Assembly (NCBI GenBank): GCA_028284885.1
Contig: JANQQW010000232.1
Location: 1-38,743 of the forward strand
DNA length: 38,743 nucleotides
Direction of reading: 5' to 3'
Origin: Planctomycetaceae bacterium
Lineage (GTDB): Bacteria > Planctomycetota > Planctomycetia > Planctomycetales > Planctomycetaceae
Below the pieces are notes generated by a model. The model was not told where the DNA came from, made no database searches, and worked only from the letters and a program-made list of their open reading frames with translations. This document shows, one piece after another, positions 16,256-24,816 of the stretch (position 1 is the stretch's first letter; every line of letters starts with the position of its first letter). Both the position numbers and the translations under genes were made by a program.

Positions 16256-16759
16256 TCAGAACTGCGGCGGTCGGCCCAGCTTCCTCCGGATCACGGCCCA
16301 CTGGCCGGCGTGCATCATCCAGTGGGCGGACTGGGCGGCGAAGACGCAGCCGATGGTGGGGCCGAGGTAGGCGATCGGCTCGGGGGAGGGGGACGCGAGT
16401 TCGGCGTCGGTGAGCTTCGCGAGGACGCCGAGCGTGCCGGCGCGCTGTTCCTGCATCAGGGCGAGGTAGGTCGCCTTGTCGAGGAAGTCGGCCGGGTCGT
16501 CGGAGGTGGCCTGCGGCTTGTCGTGGGCGTCGTAGAAGCCGTCCGGCAGCGGCGGCATGCTGTCCGGGTAGACCGTCTCGACGTGGAACTTCTCGGACCC
16601 GATGAGGTGCCCCAACTGCCACGCGAGGTGGTTCATCCCCTCGAACGGCCGCACGAGCAGGTCGGCGTCCGTGAGGTCCTCCAGGTAGGCGTTCACGACG
16701 AACGCCGGCAGTTCGAGTTCCGCCTTGATCTGGGCTGCGAGTGACGGACGGGAATTCAT
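16256..16759 (-). CDS. DinB-like four-helix protein
   Basis: The 167-residue product reads as a DinB/YfiT-like superfamily four-helix bundle: AAQIKAELELPAFVVNAYLEDL, then MNHLAWQLGHLIGSEKFHVE, then a C-terminal helix AAQSAHWMMHAGQWAVIRRKLG. Histidines at LGHL, KFH and the C-terminal AHWMMH could form the family's metal site. Members include thiol-dependent transferases and damage-inducible proteins; this one's substrate is unknown. The ATG at 16759 has AGGA seven bases upstream. That AGGA lies in the 3' arm of the perfect 21-bp inverted repeat at 16767-16837, so translation from a long transcript may be blocked. Confidence 0.8.
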   Translation of the reverse strand: MNSRPSLAAQIKAELELPAFVVNAYLEDLTDADLLVRPFEGMNHLAWQLGHLIGSEKFHVETVYPDSMPPLPDGFYDAHDKPQATSDDPADFLDKATYLALMQEQRAGTLGVLAKLTDAELASPSPEPIAYLGPTIGCVFAAQSAHWMMHAGQWAVIRRKLGRPPQF

Positions 16760-16766
16760 GCTCGAA

Positions 16767-16837
16767 TCCTGCTTGCGATTAGCGGTCACTCACGGATTGG
16801 ACGTCCAGCGTCGGGCGACCGCTAATCGCAAGCAGGA
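16767..16837. repeat. Perfect 21-bp inverted repeat
   Basis: The arms at 16767-16787 and 16817-16837 are exact reverse complements, with a 29-base spacer. The match continues past one mismatch for three more bases on each outer side (cga/tcg). The arms contain GCTTGCGATTAGCGGTC and its complement. It sits between the YHS-like gene and the DinB-like gene. It could be a MITE-like or REP-like insertion, a terminator of the upstream gene without a T-tract, or a translational switch, because one arm covers the DinB Shine-Dalgarno sequence. Confidence 0.85.
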
Positions 16838-16879
16838 CTCGGAGCTGCGAGAACGCGGTGATCCCGTGCCGTTCCCCGT

Positions 16880-17743
16880 TCACTCTTTGACGAGACGGTC
16901 CGGGACGACCCAGACGAACTTGCCCTGCCGCTTGATCTCACGGCCCTCGACGCGGAGCGTGATGCCGTCGAAGCGGGCGTTGTAGAGATCGACGTACTTC
17001 GTCTCGGCGTGCTCGACGACGTAGACGGTACCGTCCTTCGCCTCGACGGCGAGGCCGAGTTCCCCCTCGGAGAGGAGCGGCCAGACCTTGTGGTCGCAGA
17101 AGGCACACGCGCTCTTCCCGGCCACGTCGATCGTCGCCTCGCCCATCGCCAGTTCGAGGTGTCGGCCGTCGACGGCGTACTCCTGCGGGTCGGCGAGGAA
17201 CGCCTTCCGTTCGGCCGTGGTGGCGAAGTGGTACCGGAATCCGTCGTGGACGAGGGCGTGCTTCGCCTTGCCGCGAACGGTCTCGCCGTCCTTCACGAGG
17301 GCGATCGGGCTGCGCCCCTCGAACGCGAGGTCGGCCAGGCCGTACTCGTCCGCCTTCTGGCGGAAGGCGTCCTGGTCCTTCGCCGAGGCGGTCAGGAACA
17401 TTCGCCCGTCGTAGAAGACGCCGTGCTCCAGCTTGCCCGGCACCCGCTTTCCCGTCCGCTTCCAGGTGACGATGCAGTCGCCGCCGAACGCCGGGGCGAA
17501 CGCGACGGGGTCGTCGAGAAACGTCTCGCGGTCCTTCTCGCTGGCGAAGCGGTACTCGTGGCCGTCGAAGACGGTCGTGATCGACTCGTCGCCGGCGACC
17601 CACTGCTTCGACTGGACGATGCTGACCGGGCAGAACCCGCGGATCGCGAGCGTGGGCGCATCGGCGGCGGTGGCGGTGGCGGCTGCGAGGGCCAGTACGA
17701 GAGCGCACGCCGTGCGCAGACCGAGAACGTTGTTCTGGACCAT
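16880..17743 (-). CDS. Secreted protein with YHS-like repeats
   Basis: The 287-residue product has a signal peptide (VQNNVLGLRTACALVLALAAATATA-AD). Two stretches resemble YHS domains: GFCPVSIVQSKQWVAGDESI ... FDGHEYRFASEKDRETFLDDPVAF (about 33-80), and SPIALVKDGETVRGKAKHAL ... HDGFRYHFATTAERKAFLADPQEY (about 145-190). The YHS cysteine is kept in the first and lost in the second. A C-terminal C-A-F-C-D-H (about 227-232) could bind metal. The fold class is linked to metal or haem handling outside the cytoplasm, but the role here is unknown. The ATG at 17743 has AGGAG nine bases upstream; the frame also opens at a TTG ten codons earlier. Confidence 0.75.
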   Translation of the reverse strand: MVQNNVLGLRTACALVLALAAATATAADAPTLAIRGFCPVSIVQSKQWVAGDESITTVFDGHEYRFASEKDRETFLDDPVAFAPAFGGDCIVTWKRTGKRVPGKLEHGVFYDGRMFLTASAKDQDAFRQKADEYGLADLAFEGRSPIALVKDGETVRGKAKHALVHDGFRYHFATTAERKAFLADPQEYAVDGRHLELAMGEATIDVAGKSACAFCDHKVWPLLSEGELGLAVEAKDGTVYVVEHAETKYVDLYNARFDGITLRVEGREIKRQGKFVWVVPDRLVKE

Positions 17744-18027
17744 CCGTCGGTACTCCTGGAATCCGTTCCCCAACCGCGAATGAGGGGAGCAGCCCGCGGC
17801 ATCGTCGGCCGCGGTGATTCGGCTTGTTCGTTGGCCGGCGTGGGTGCCGGGGTGCGGTCACGGACCCCTCCGCGAACGCACGCTGCCGATTGGCCCGCAG
17901 GCGAGGCGGCGCGAGACGCCGTGCCTCCCCCGAACGTGAAGTGGGCTACCTTGACCGCGCGGGGCCAGGAACGCAAGCGCGACTGGGCGGTCTGGGAAGA
18001 AAATGCGGGGCCCGCGACGGCCCCCGT

Positions 18028-18639
18028 TCAGAGCCGTTCCACGACGTACAACGCACTGTGGGCCCGCCAGTTCGCCGCCCACGCCCGCTCGAGCGGGCGG
18101 TGGTTCACGACCGGGATCTCCTGCGTGATGCGGATGGCGAGCGTGTCCGCGAGCGCCCGGAAGTCGCGCATCGACATGAAGTGCAGGTTCGGCGTCTCGT
18201 ACCACTCGTACGGCAGGTTGCGGGTCACGGGAGCCCGGCCGGTCCGCATCACCGACCAACGGACCCGCCAGTGCCCGAAGTTCGGCACCAGCACCACCGC
18301 CCGCCGTGCCACGCGGAGCATCTCCCGCAGCACGCGCTTCGGCAGGCGGACCTGCTGCAGCGTCTCGCTGAGGACGGCCACGTCGAACGCGTCGTCGGCG
18401 ACGAGCGGCAACCCCTCGTCCAGGTCGCCCTGGATCACCGGGACGCCGTTGGCGATCGACCCGCGAACGCGGTCCCCCTTCAGTTCCACGCCCTGAACCG
18501 AGCACTGCTTCTCGTCCCGCAACTTGGCGAGCAACCGCCCGTCGCCGCAGCCGAGGTCGATGACGCGGCTGCCGGGCGCGATCTGTTCGACGATCAGGGC
18601 GTCGGTCAGGGACTGCGGGTCGGCGAATTCGGTGGGCAT
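18028..18639 (-). CDS. metW: MetW-like methyltransferase-fold protein
   Basis: The 203-residue product matches MetW in length and motifs: the SAM-binding glycine loop VIDLGCGDGRLLAKL (about 26-40), GVELKGDRV, VAVLSETLQQV, VLVPNFGHWRVRW and NLPYEWYETPNLHF. MetW acts with homoserine O-acyltransferase MetX in methionine synthesis. In many bacteria the genes are adjacent, but no metX is visible in this window. The ATG at 18639 is preferred; a TTG four codons upstream is possible. The 284-base gap before the downstream YHS-like gene shows no gene. Confidence 0.92.
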   Translation of the reverse strand: MPTEFADPQSLTDALIVEQIAPGSRVIDLGCGDGRLLAKLRDEKQCSVQGVELKGDRVRGSIANGVPVIQGDLDEGLPLVADDAFDVAVLSETLQQVRLPKRVLREMLRVARRAVVLVPNFGHWRVRWSVMRTGRAPVTRNLPYEWYETPNLHFMSMRDFRALADTLAIRITQEIPVVNHRPLERAWAANWRAHSALYVVERL

Positions 18640-18726
18640 ACCAAGGGGCAACGTGGTCTGGGGTGATTCGACACGTCTCCACCGGAGTGTACGGCTCGTT
18701 GGGCCAGGGACAATGGAAGCACTTCG

Positions 18727-19950
18727 TTAGTCGCCGCTGCCTGTGTACTGCGCGAGGAAGGAGCGTACGGCGGGATCGGTCGTTAGTCCGATGGCTCGTT
18801 GCCGTGCCCGGTAGGCATCCGCCGGGTCGACCGGCGCGAGGGCAGCCGAGCGGATCACCCAGTACGGCTGGTGGGTCGAGACTCGCTCGGTCGGAAGCGA
18901 CTCGAGTGCCGCGACCGCGTCGGGCTCGCGTCCCAGGGCGACGAGCGCCGCCGCGCGGCCTACGACGACGCCGACCGTCGGCGTCGTCTGCACGGCGTGA
19001 TCGTACAGTTCCAGAACCGCTTGCCAGTCTGTTCGGCCGGTGCGTCTGCGGTCGGCGTGCACGGACTGGATGGCGGCCATCGTCTGCAGCGGCCCCGGTC
19101 GTCGCAACGAGGCCGCGTGCCTCAAGTGTCCTTCGGCCTCGTCGATCTGCTCGTGGTCCCAGAGCCGGCAGTCCTGCTGTCCCAGCGGGACGAAACCACC
19201 GTCGTTGCCTCGTCGAGCGCCTCGTCTTGCGTTCGAGTGCAGCAGCAACGCGAGCAGTCCCCGCGGTTCCGGTTCGTCAGGAAGCCGTTCCACTACGGAG
19301 CGCGTCAACCAGATCGACTCTTGCACCAAGGCGACGGAGTCGGGTTCGCCGCACCCCTCCCACCCCAGAGTGAAGGCGGTGTGTACCGCGTCGAGCACGG
19401 GTTGCAGGCGCTCGGGCAGCCGCTCGACGTCTGGTATCTCGAACGGCACGGCTGCCTCACGGAGCTTCGCCTTGGCTCGGGAGAGTCGTCGGGCCAGGGT
19501 ACCGGGGGCCACGAGGTAGGCAGCGGCGATGCGGTCGACGGGCAACCCCAGGGTCGCCTGCAGCATCAACGGTCCGTGCACGTCCTCGGGAGTCGTCGGA
19601 TGTGCACATGCGAGAAGCAGCGAGACCCGCTCGTCGGGTGGGCTGTCGCCGGCAGTGGGCTGGCGCACGTTCGCGAACTGGTCGCAGAGTCGCCGCTCGC
19701 GCTCGTGCCGACGATGGTCGTCGGTGCTGCGTCTCCGCGCGGCCGTGGCGAGCCACGCGACGGGATCTCGCGGCACTCCGTCGCGCGGCCAAGCACGCAA
19801 CGCCTGCACGAGGCCCTCGGACAACGCGTCCTCGGCGGCCGCCAGGTCTCTCGTCCGAGCGGAAAGGTACGAAACGAGGCGCCCGTACGCCGTGCGCACG
19901 GCCTCCTCGACGGCTTGCTCAGCCGCAGTGCGATGTGTCGAGCGACTCAA
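18727..19950 (-). CDS. ECF-type sigma factor, ECF42/DUF6596 group
   Basis: The 407-residue product has a sigma-2 region (AYGRLVSYLSARTRDLAAAEDALSEGLVQALRAWP), a sigma-4 region (LMLQATLGLPVDRIAAAYLVAPGTLARRLSRAKAKLREA), and then the long DUF6596/TPR-like extension (VLDAVHTAFTLGWEG ... LLALLLHSNARRGARRG ... LQTMAAIQSVHADRRRTGRTDW ... VVGRAAALVALG) typical of ECF42. This group is regularly encoded beside DGPF/YCII proteins, as here. The start is inferred to be the TTG at 19948-19950, which overlaps the TGA of the upstream DGPF gene, so translation is probably coupled. The frame continues open upstream but lies inside the other gene. Confidence 0.9.
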   Translation of the reverse strand: MSRSTHRTAAEQAVEEAVRTAYGRLVSYLSARTRDLAAAEDALSEGLVQALRAWPRDGVPRDPVAWLATAARRRSTDDHRRHERERRLCDQFANVRQPTAGDSPPDERVSLLLACAHPTTPEDVHGPLMLQATLGLPVDRIAAAYLVAPGTLARRLSRAKAKLREAAVPFEIPDVERLPERLQPVLDAVHTAFTLGWEGCGEPDSVALVQESIWLTRSVVERLPDEPEPRGLLALLLHSNARRGARRGNDGGFVPLGQQDCRLWDHEQIDEAEGHLRHAASLRRPGPLQTMAAIQSVHADRRRTGRTDWQAVLELYDHAVQTTPTVGVVVGRAAALVALGREPDAVAALESLPTERVSTHQPYWVIRSAALAPVDPADAYRARQRAIGLTTDPAVRSFLAQYTGSGD

Positions 19951-20300
19951 TCGTCCATTTCCAGCACGGGACGCACCTCGACCGACCCCGTGGCAGACGC
20001 CGGGCAGCGGGCGGCCCACTCCACGGCCTCGTCGAGTGAGTCGACGTCGATCAGGTAGAAGCCGCCGAACTGCTCCTTCGAGTCCGCGAACGGCCCGTCC
20101 TGGACCTCCCTCACTCCGTCGGAGATGCGTACCGTCGTCGCGGTTTCCGGCGGTTGAAGGGCGGCGCCGCCCGTCATCACGCCAGACTCCCGAATCGCCT
20201 CGGTGTAGGCCTGCCAGCCGGCCCAGTACTCGGGGGCCTCTGGTCCCTCGCGCTTGTCGAAATCGGACTTCGGCTCGTGGATCAGAATCGCGTACTTCAT
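19947..20300 (-). CDS. YCII/DGPF-domain protein
   Basis: The 117-residue product is a single YCII-related domain with the DGPF signature (QDGPFADSKEQFGGFYLIDVDSLDEAVEWAARCP, about 66-99) and the N-terminal strand MKYAILIHE. YCII domains form ferredoxin-like dimers; the enzymatic role of the DGPF subgroup is unknown. It precedes an ECF42 sigma factor and overlaps it by the TTGA junction. That partnership is recurrent in the family and suggests that the two act in the same regulatory unit. Confidence 0.92.
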   Translation of the reverse strand: MKYAILIHEPKSDFDKREGPEAPEYWAGWQAYTEAIRESGVMTGGAALQPPETATTVRISDGVREVQDGPFADSKEQFGGFYLIDVDSLDEAVEWAARCPASATGSVEVRPVLEMDD

Positions 20301-20453
20301 CGTGATCGTCCTCGACTTGCTTGCTCACTACTGACGGTTCCCTCGAACCGTTGTTCGATCAGGGGACGACCGCCGAGCGACCGGTCGGACACTCGATTCG
20401 GATTCCCTGTCGGAATTCGCCTGTTCGATCACCGGCTCGACGGATCGCCCCCT

Positions 20454-21395
20454 TCAGCGGCCTCGCATGCGGTGCCGGAGTGGTTGGCCGCGGGGGGCTC
20501 GGCGGGGTGGTTGGGCGTGGCTCTTGATCACCAGCCAGAGCACGTAGAACCGGTTCGGCTCGTACGGCTGAAGCAGGCGGAACAGGTCCTCGTCCGTTCC
20601 CTCCTCGGCCCGCTCGAAGAAGAAGGCGACCTGCGACGGAAAGCTGTAGTCGCCCGGGACGAGAGCGTCGGCGTCCGCCATGCTGGACCCGCGGAGGTAG
20701 CCCAGCGTCCAGGGACCGATGCCGCGGAGGCGGCCGAGGAAGTCGCACGTTCGTCGGACCGCGTCGTCGTCGAGTCCGGCGTTCCAGGCCTTCTCGATGC
20801 GACGGGCCTCCCGCGCGAGCGAGACGATCCTACGGCCGTGCTGCGGGAGGATGCCGCACTCGACGAACGCGTGCGACGGCATGCGGGCGAGCACGTCGGC
20901 CGCCGGCGGGGCGATCAGGTCGTCGTAACCGTCTGCCGGTCGACCGTGCCGGCGGACGAGCTGCCGCCACCCGTGGGCGGCGTCGCGCCAGCTGATCAGC
21001 TGCTGCAGCACGATCGGCACGAGGCGTGGGAAGAGCAGCGGGGCCCGGGGCAGCCGCATTCCGCGGTACCGGTGGGCGACCTCGCGAAGCCGGCGTGGCC
21101 GGTCGAGTGTCGGGACCTCGAAGTCGAGCCCGAGCAGTGCCGGCAGCAGCGGCTGCAGCCAGTCGGCGTCCGCTCCGACGACCCGGACGTCGAGTCGGTC
21201 CGACGTGCTCTCGACGGTCAGGACGAGGTCGTCGGTCGGTCCGTTCAAGGCGAGCCGGACGCGGTTGGGGCCGTCGACTCGCAGGCACGGGTCCCCGGGA
21301 CCGATGGACAGGAGCGAGAGCGTGGCGGCCGGGTCGTAGGGTCGGCCGACGACGTAGGACTCAACGATCTCCGGCACCGGCCCGGTCCTGCTCAA
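20454..21395 (-). CDS. AlkA-like DNA-3-methyladenine glycosylase
   Basis: The roughly 313-residue product is an HhH-GPD superfamily base-excision glycosylase. The helix-hairpin-helix is RLRGIGPWTLGYLRG, and the catalytic Asp is in DALVPGDYSF, the place of AlkA D238 (usually DxFPxxD). The preceding LVPIVLQQLISWRDA fits the GPD core. The first 90 residues form the N-terminal AlkA-like domain (LSLLSIGPGDPCLRV ... VRLALNG). It should remove alkylated bases. No ATG is near the start; a TTG at 21395 or a GTG at 21377 are the candidates. The last 20 residues are Arg/Pro-rich and look non-conserved. Confidence 0.82.
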   Translation of the reverse strand: MSRTGPVPEIVESYVVGRPYDPAATLSLLSIGPGDPCLRVDGPNRVRLALNGPTDDLVLTVESTSDRLDVRVVGADADWLQPLLPALLGLDFEVPTLDRPRRLREVAHRYRGMRLPRAPLLFPRLVPIVLQQLISWRDAAHGWRQLVRRHGRPADGYDDLIAPPAADVLARMPSHAFVECGILPQHGRRIVSLAREARRIEKAWNAGLDDDAVRRTCDFLGRLRGIGPWTLGYLRGSSMADADALVPGDYSFPSQVAFFFERAEEGTDEDLFRLLQPYEPNRFYVLWLVIKSHAQPPRRAPRGQPLRHRMRGR

Positions 21396-21436
21396 CCCGC
21401 GGACTTCGACTGCCGGATTGTAGGAGTCGGCGCACG

Positions 21437-21471
21437 AAAAAAACGCCGCACCCCGGTGGGAGTGCGGCGTT
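21437..21471 (-). terminator. Intrinsic terminator of glnII
   Basis: On the minus strand, AACGCCGCAC and GTGCGGCGTT form a 10-bp stem (21462-21471 with 21442-21451). An additional CCC/GGG pairing lies inside, and a run of seven T (21437-21443) follows. It is 32 bases after the glutamine synthetase stop, a textbook rho-independent terminator. Confidence 0.93.
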
Positions 21472-21503
21472 CAGTGCGATGGTCTCTCGTCAGGGGACGA
21501 AAG

Positions 21504-22523
21504 TCACGAGGAGACGGTGCTGGCGTTCTTGACCGTCTGGATGATGACGGCGGCGATCTTGTATGGATCGCCGTTGGAGGCCGGGCGACGGTCCTCCAAC
21601 CAGCCCTTCCAACCGGAGGTGACGGTCGCGACCGGGATGCGGATCGAGGCTCCGCGGTCGGAGACGCCGTAGCTGAACTGGTCGATCCGCTGCGTCTCGT
21701 GGAGACCGGTCAGTCGTTGGTCGTTGTCGGCGCCGTAGACGTCGATGTGCTCCTTGACTCGCGGCTCGAAGGCTCGACAGATCGTGTCGTAGGTCTCCTT
21801 GTTGCCGGCCTCTCGCAACGCCGTGTTGGAGAAGTTGGCGTGCATGCCACTGCCGTTCCAGTCGCCTTTGATGGGCTTGCAGTGCCAGTTGATGGCGACG
21901 CCGTACTGCTCGCCGATTCGCTCGAGCAGGTAACGGGCGATCCAGATCTGGTCGCCGGCCTCGGCGGCTCCCTTGGAGAAGACCTGGAACTCCCACTGTC
22001 CGGCGGCGACTTCGCCGTTGATGCCCTCGACGTTGATGCCCGCCTCGAGGCACATTTCGAGGTGCTCCTCGACGATCTCACGCCCGTAGGCGTTGGCGGC
22101 TCCGACCGAGCAGTAGTACGGACCCTGCGGACCGGGGTAGCCGTCCTTGGGGAAGCCGAGCGGCTTGTTGGTCTCGGTGTTCCAGAGGAAGTACTCCTGC
22201 TCGAACCCGAACCAGAAGTCGTGGTCGTCGTCCTCGATGAGGGCCCGACCGTTCGACTCGTGGGGCGTGCCGTCGGCGTTGAGCACCTCGCACATGACCA
22301 GCCAGCCGTTCTTGCGGCCGGGGTCCGGGTAGAGTGCCACCGGCTTCAGCAGGCAGTCGGAGGAACCGCCCTCGGCCTGCTCGGTCGACGATCCGTCGAA
22401 GGACCACATCGGGCAGTCCTCGAGGGTGCCGCCGAAGTCCTTCTCGATCCGCGTCTTGCCGCGGAGGCTCTGCGTCGGCGTGTAGCCGTCGAGCCAGATG
22501 TACTCCAGTTTCGCCTTGCTCAT
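21504..22523 (-). CDS. glnII: Glutamine synthetase type II
   Basis: The 339-residue product is a GSII (eukaryote-type) glutamine synthetase, which makes glutamine from glutamate, ammonia and ATP. It is shorter than the roughly 470-residue GSI. Motifs include [19 protein letters not shown] at the start, [18 protein letters not shown] (about 42-59), [25 protein letters not shown], and RGASIRIP near the C-terminus. The ATG at 22523 ([10 protein letters not shown]) is natural. It stands alone with its own terminator; no PII or amt gene is adjacent. Divergent from the kinase gene across 182 bases. Confidence 0.95.
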   Translation of the reverse strand: MSKAKLEYIWLDGYTPTQSLRGKTRIEKDFGGTLEDCPMWSFDGSSTEQAEGGSSDCLLKPVALYPDPGRKNGWLVMCEVLNADGTPHESNGRALIEDDDHDFWFGFEQEYFLWNTETNKPLGFPKDGYPGPQGPYYCSVGAANAYGREIVEEHLEMCLEAGINVEGINGEVAAGQWEFQVFSKGAAEAGDQIWIARYLLERIGEQYGVAINWHCKPIKGDWNGSGMHANFSNTALREAGNKETYDTICRAFEPRVKEHIDVYGADNDQRLTGLHETQRIDQFSYGVSDRGASIRIPVATVTSGWKGWLEDRRPASNGDPYKIAAVIIQTVKNASTVSS

Positions 22524-22705
22524 CTACTCTCGTCCCTTCCAGAAGTGTCCTCGAGCGCCAAGGGCGTCCAGCGGGTCACACGCCCGCACGGTGGGCAGGA
22601 CCGCGCGCGTTCTGTGCAACGCGCCGCCTTCCCTGCGACCGGTTCCTGCGGGATTCCGCTCCGTGGACCCCTGCGGAGAACTTCGGTTGCAAAGTGTGTA
22701 CCATC

Positions 22706-23746
22706 ATGCGTCACCCATTTCATCCGATCAAGCCCCTCGGGCGGTCCGAAGACGTGCAAGGCAACCCCGAGACCAACATCATCCTCGGCGGGACCGACCC
22801 CGACCTTCCCCCCGGCAAGGTCGGCGAGTTCGAGAAGTACACCGTCGTCCGTGAGATGGCCCGCGGCGGGAAGGCCGTGCTCCACGAGTGCTACGACCAG
22901 ATCATCGGTCGCATCGTCTGCATGAAGCGGTTGCTGCCCGAGTTCCGCGACGACGAGGCGGAGAAGCGTCGCTTCCTCCGTGAGGCCCGGGTGACCGCCC
23001 AGCTCGCCCACCCGAACACGGTTCCCGTCTACGAGATCGGTCGCGACGACGAGGGTTGCACCTACTTCACCATGAAGCGGGTCTTCGGCGACAACCTCTT
23101 CGAGATCCTGAAGAAGATCGCGACGGGCGACGAACCGACGATTCGCGCCTTCCCGATCGCCCGGCGGATCGAGATCGTCTCCGACGCCTGCCTCGCACTC
23201 GCCTACGCCCACTCGCACGGCGTCGTGCACCGCGACGTGAAGCCGGAGAACATCTGGGTCGGCAAGTACAACCAGGTCGTGCTGCTCGACTGGGGAGTGG
23301 CGAAGGTGTGGGGCGTGGCGGACGACTTCGGCTACGACCCGCTGGACCCGAACCACGTGTTGGCCCAGGCCGACCTGTCCGTCGACCAGCAACTCCGGAC
23401 GTTGACGCGAACGGGGCAGCTGCTGGGCACGCCGCTCTACATGTCGCCCGAGCAGGTGCTCGGGCACCGCTACCTGGACGAGCGGTCGGACGTCTTCGGC
23501 GCCGGCGTCGTGCTGTACGAGGCGCTCGCGGTCCGGGAGCCGTTCCGCGGCCGCGACGTGCGGGCGACGTTCGACAACATCATCCACGAGACGCCGCCCC
23601 CGCCGCACGAGCGGTCGCCCGACGCCGGCATCCCGCCCGAGGCGTCGGCCGTCACCATGAAGGCGATCGCCAAGAAGCCCGAGGACCGGTACCAGTCCAT
23701 GCTCGAGTTCATCGAGGCGCTGCACGACCTCGCCCGCGCGAACTGA
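22706..23746 (+). CDS. Cytosolic Ser/Thr protein kinase
   Basis: The 346-residue product is a Hanks-type kinase. The glycine loop is reduced ([11 protein letters not shown]). IVCMKRL holds the Lys of subdomain [23 protein letters not shown] carries the helix-C Glu, and [14 protein letters not shown] is the catalytic loop. LLDWGVAK has DWG in place of DFG, and MSPEQVLG replaces APE. An insertion of about 30 residues ([16 protein letters not shown]...) lies in the activation segment before [10 protein letters not shown]. There is no transmembrane segment, unlike the big kinase at 29707, so it should be cytosolic. The ATG at 22706 follows a 40-residue disordered N-terminus in the protein. Confidence 0.9.
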   Translation: MRHPFHPIKPLGRSEDVQGNPETNIILGGTDPDLPPGKVGEFEKYTVVREMARGGKAVLHECYDQIIGRIVCMKRLLPEFRDDEAEKRRFLREARVTAQLAHPNTVPVYEIGRDDEGCTYFTMKRVFGDNLFEILKKIATGDEPTIRAFPIARRIEIVSDACLALAYAHSHGVVHRDVKPENIWVGKYNQVVLLDWGVAKVWGVADDFGYDPLDPNHVLAQADLSVDQQLRTLTRTGQLLGTPLYMSPEQVLGHRYLDERSDVFGAGVVLYEALAVREPFRGRDVRATFDNIIHETPPPPHERSPDAGIPPEASAVTMKAIAKKPEDRYQSMLEFIEALHDLARAN

Positions 23747-23785
23747 CGACGCGGACCTGACGACGCCGGGCGCCGACGACGCGGA

Positions 23786-24673
23786 TCAGTCGAAGGCGGA
23801 GTCGATCTCGCGGCCGCCCCGGGTCCCCAGGGACTCCCAGACGTCACGGTCGACCGACTCGCTGATGAAGTGGACGGCCCCGTCGCAGGCGACGAACTGG
23901 GCTCCGCCGGTGTGGTAGCTGCTGAACCGTCGCGGGTTCGCGTTGATCAGCCAGTCGGCGTGCCGCCGCACCCCGAGGATCGGGTCCTGCACGCCGCCGT
24001 CGTGAATGCCGCCGCCGTTGAAGTCGCCCCAGCCGAACCACGGGTCCTTCACCTCGCCCAGCATGATCGTGTTGCTGAGTCCGTCGGTGACGTCGCGGAA
24101 GCGGATGCCCCGCTCCTCGAAGCTGCCGTGGTGGACGTTGTGGTGGGCGAAGACGCCGCCGTTGCCGCCGCCGCGGCCACAGGTTTCCGGCAGGATCGTG
24201 CCCTGCGACCCGGCGTAGGAGAGGTAGTCCGTGAAGTCGACGTCGCTGCCGTCCGGGTCCTTCTCGATGTTCGAGGGGCAGAGGTAGGCGGGCAACGGCC
24301 CTTTGTCCCGGTGGTCCTGCATGTTGTTCGACCGCGGGTCGATCAGTTCGTAGAGCGCGTTCTGCTCGATGTACGGCAGCAGGAACGCGGACCAGTTCGA
24401 CCGGTTGCCCGTGTGGTTGGAACTGCCGCAGTTCGTCAGGTCGGCGACGGCGGTCTGCGTCCCGGTCTGCCCCATCGGGAGGGCGTTGTAGACGTCGTGG
24501 TGGTTGTGCATCGCGACGCCGAGCTGCTTGAGCTTGCTCTTGCAGTCGGACCGGCGGGCCGCCTCCCGGGCCTGTTGGACGGCCGGCAGCAGCAGGGCGA
24601 TGAGAATGGCGATGATCGCGATCACCACCAACAACTCGATGAGCGTGAAGCCGGACCGGCGGCTGCGGAACAT
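23786..24673 (-). CDS. DUF1559 pseudopilin-like protein
   Basis: The 295-residue product has the type IV prepilin leader FRSRRSGFTLIELLVVIAII (cleavage between Gly and Phe, Glu at +5 of the mature protein) and a 20-residue hydrophobic helix. It is followed by PAVQQAREAARRSDCKSKLKQLGVAMHNHHDVYNALP. The C-terminal SSYHTGGAQFVACDGAVHFISESVD is the H-x9-DG signature. DUF1559 proteins are expanded in Planctomycetes and are thought to be surface or pseudopilus-like components; their exact role is unsettled. The ATG at 24673 is fixed by the leader. It converges with the kinase gene. Confidence 0.95.
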   Translation of the reverse strand: MFRSRRSGFTLIELLVVIAIIAILIALLLPAVQQAREAARRSDCKSKLKQLGVAMHNHHDVYNALPMGQTGTQTAVADLTNCGSSNHTGNRSNWSAFLLPYIEQNALYELIDPRSNNMQDHRDKGPLPAYLCPSNIEKDPDGSDVDFTDYLSYAGSQGTILPETCGRGGGNGGVFAHHNVHHGSFEERGIRFRDVTDGLSNTIMLGEVKDPWFGWGDFNGGGIHDGGVQDPILGVRRHADWLINANPRRFSSYHTGGAQFVACDGAVHFISESVDRDVWESLGTRGGREIDSAFD

Positions 24674-24816
24674 GGAGAACCTCGTCGAACGACTGAAGGG
24701 AAGGGGTCTCCAGAAAGGAGAACACCCGAGCACGAACCAGAACGGTATCGCATCCGCCGGTGGCCGTCTACGATCTTCCCGTCCGCCCGTCCGTCCCCGA
24801 GAGAGCCAAGTCGAAC

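Noticed and set aside
14453-16258. CTACCTCA flanking the phosphoesterase-TIR region on both sides (14453-14460 and 16251-16258) as a target-site duplication
   Set aside because: Both copies overlap the stop codons of minus-strand genes and an 8-mer match in this much sequence can be chance; no terminal inverted repeats or integrase accompany it.
20154-22925. 923-codon open frame on the plus strand
   Set aside because: It runs antisense through the DGPF, glycosylase and glnII genes; no domain is present in its translation.
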